From: Larimichthys crocea
Lineage: Eukaryota > Chordata > Actinopteri > Sciaenidae
Reading direction: 5' to 3'
Assembly: GCF_000972845.2 (NCBI RefSeq)
Contig: NC_040033.1
Span: forward strand, 1,230,344-1,294,343
Length of the DNA stretch: 64,000 bases
Part shown: positions 62,059 through 64,000 of the stretch, piece after piece
Layout: every line of letters starts with the position of its first letter
Numbering within the stretch: position 1 is the stretch's first letter
Position numbers and translations under genes: made by a program
The notes under the pieces: model-generated
Databases searched by the model: none
What the model was told of the DNA's origin: nothing
Seen by the model: only the letters and a program-made list of their open reading frames with translations

Positions 62059-64000
62059 GTAACTTCACTAGCTGATTACTTACAACTTTGACTATTAAAA
62101 GTATGTAAATTGTGCATGATCTAATCAAAATTTCATTAATGTGCATATTCCCAGATCATAAATTATTTGATTATTGGATGAAGCTAGGATCAAAATGTGT
62201 GTTACACCTTGTTGATATAGAGTCAAAGGTTTTCATAGAGGGTTTTTTGGATTTCTCCTTTCATCACTCCATAAATCAGAAAATACAAAAATTACAAAAA
62301 ATTCAATTTTCACCATGTTTTTAGGAATAAAATGTTACATAAATCAGGCTATGAATGATATATGAACAAACCCCTCTTCAGAATATAAATAGGAATAAAA
62401 CGAAGGGTTTGGTGAATGCGAGTCCTACTGAAGTGGAGATTTGTGTGAGAGAGAACTCCAACTCCAAAGACACGTATTGTAAAATGCATACGATGTGCAA
62501 CACAGTAGGTGAGTGGAGTAAAAACGAGAGAGAGAGAGCGGCACACAATGGAGGCGATCTGTTTCAAATTCTCTAAAACGTTCAGATATGGTTCGTAATC
62601 TCGGAATCTAAATAGAGAAACACCTCGATGTGTATTTTAAACGTTTTCTTTTTTACTACTTTGAAAGAAGTCACGTACTGTAGTAACCATTTACTAAAAG
62701 GCCCAAGTGCCTAGGCCAATTAGTCGACGGTGTAATCTTATCTTTGACGCGTGTCCGTGAATCTAACTCTTGTGAAAACCCACTGCGATCACGGAGAGAG
62801 ATGAAGGATGGCTTATTTGAAAATTGAGAACTTATAGTGTTACATCTTAAACCGGTCCACTACCGACTCGATGCAGTCTGGCGACGGCGGTTCAAAAACT
62901 TCATATCATACCAAACCTCAGCTGACTTCGGGGTGTCATCATAGAACCAGTTAACCAAATATGTTCCTGTGCTCATGCGCCTGCATGACAGCATTAACAA
63001 AATAAAGCTGCATGGCTTTAGTGAGTCTTAAAAGTCATGTTACGGAAGCGAAACAGCCCAAAATGTGTCTTTCTATGAAGTTTCTCGCCTTGTTTTCATC
63101 CTCATCCAATAAAAAAAAAAAAAAGCTTTTGTGTCGGGTTTACACATTTCCCTCGAGTCCCATCTGGTATTAAGTGTAAAAACACTGAGATCTCAATTTG
63201 AATTCACAATAGAGCTCCAAGACCTCAGAAAATGTCTCAGTTTCCAGCTTCCCACTGAATCATAGGAAACTACATCAACACCACGGTGGAGGCGGGTAAT
63301 TCTCTGCCACATGCTTGGAACGTTAAATGTTCCGTGATTGGTACCGATTTACAATCGCTAATGGCAACACTGCCATATCTGTGTGTCAATATGAGTCGTA
63401 ATATATTGCAGAAGGCTCGATGGCAGCTACAGCAGCTATATATGTTTATATAAAACCACATCAGACAGAGAGAGAAGGAAAAGGAGTTTAATATTGTGAC
63501 GGTTTCACCTATCAGGAGCTATATCAATAACCTTCACTCTGCCATGAATCATGAGGTTGTTATAATTTCTGAGCCTGGATGCCATCTTAACAATCGTGGC
63601 TTGTGTGGAGCCACAGACGGCCCGCTGTGCTCTGCCTTCATCTCTTTTGTTCTAATTTCTATTTCTATCCTCTGGACATGATACCCATTGTCAGTCGTCC
63701 GCCTCGGCGATTGAATGGCCTCGTCAAAGCCTCCCCAGAGGAGTCCTCTCCTGCTCTGGAGCAGTCTTGGCAGGATGGAGGAGGGAGGGGGGGCAGTCTG
63801 TGGATGTTGCCCATCTCTGCCTTTCTCTCAGAAACACTGGCACTTCAGCCTTTTTGTGTCGCATTGATGGATTTCCTAGTCGATGGTTTGATTTGTTGGA
63901 GCGCTTACGAGGGGCCGAGATGTCACGGTTAAAACGTTGTCACCGCTGCTGCTCGGCCTGACGTCGTCCTTCGTATTTACACGTTATCTCACGACAAATG
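62059..64000. other. Non-coding stretch to the window end
   Basis: No gene recognised. A short (GA)n run lies near 62529-62538 and an A-run at about 63110-63124. GC content rises toward 63600-63960, where frames of 109 and 64 codons on the plus strand lack recognisable features. A gene edge beyond the window cannot be excluded. Confidence 0.42.

Noticed and set aside
1..64000. CRISPR array, prokaryotic operon, origin or phage-like module
   Set aside because: No regularly spaced repeats with unique spacers, no ribosome-binding-site-led gene arrays, and clearly eukaryotic repeat content.

Overview
This window looks like vertebrate, most probably ray-finned (percomorph-like) fish, nuclear DNA that is almost entirely non-coding. 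The signs are an AT-rich background, scattered (CA/GT)n and (GA)n microsatellites, many TAATTA-type AT-rich islands, and fossils of fish-type transposons: hAT, Tigger/pogo-like, a tRNA-derived SINE, a LINE 3' end, and the 'TTTATTTRTATAGC' dispersed repeats. I found no stretch with prokaryotic gene density and no open frame that I can assign to a known protein family. The longest open frames (about 100-171 codons) are unrecognised. Several sit inside transposons or simple repeats. I therefore annotate no protein-coding gene with confidence.

Layout. 1-4013 is unassigned single-copy-looking DNA. 4014-4516 is a short Tigger/pogo-like element flanked by TA. 9699-10471 (element A) and 33447-34158 (element B) are two copies, in opposite orientation, of one non-autonomous hAT-like family with CAGGGG...CCCCTG ends. 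16194-16787 (element C) is a hAT-like element with different ends (GGGCTGCCACGA) and a perfect 8-bp target-site duplication. Smaller repeats lie at 6252-6315, 25345-25484, 43515-43667, 49101-49322 and 59956-60100, with a SINE at 40170-40392 and a LINE tail at 53757-54002. The rest is unassigned DNA in which I mark candidate conserved non-coding (enhancer-like) segments. Those marks rest on appearance only.

The most notable observations are four. (1) A GC-rich core of about 200 bp is shared by elements A, B and C, although C has different terminal inverted repeats. This suggests transfer of an internal module between hAT-type families. (2) 32140-33130 is a purine/pyrimidine-rich block of alternating GT and GA tracts plus CpG-containing unique sequence, and could be a promoter or 5' exon. 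(3) 60180-60325 is a very CpG-dense block in AT-rich surroundings. (4) 61860-62058 is an open segment bounded by good-looking splice acceptor and donor sites.

Overall the window resembles part of a gene desert or a giant intron. I cannot name the neighbouring gene from the sequence alone.
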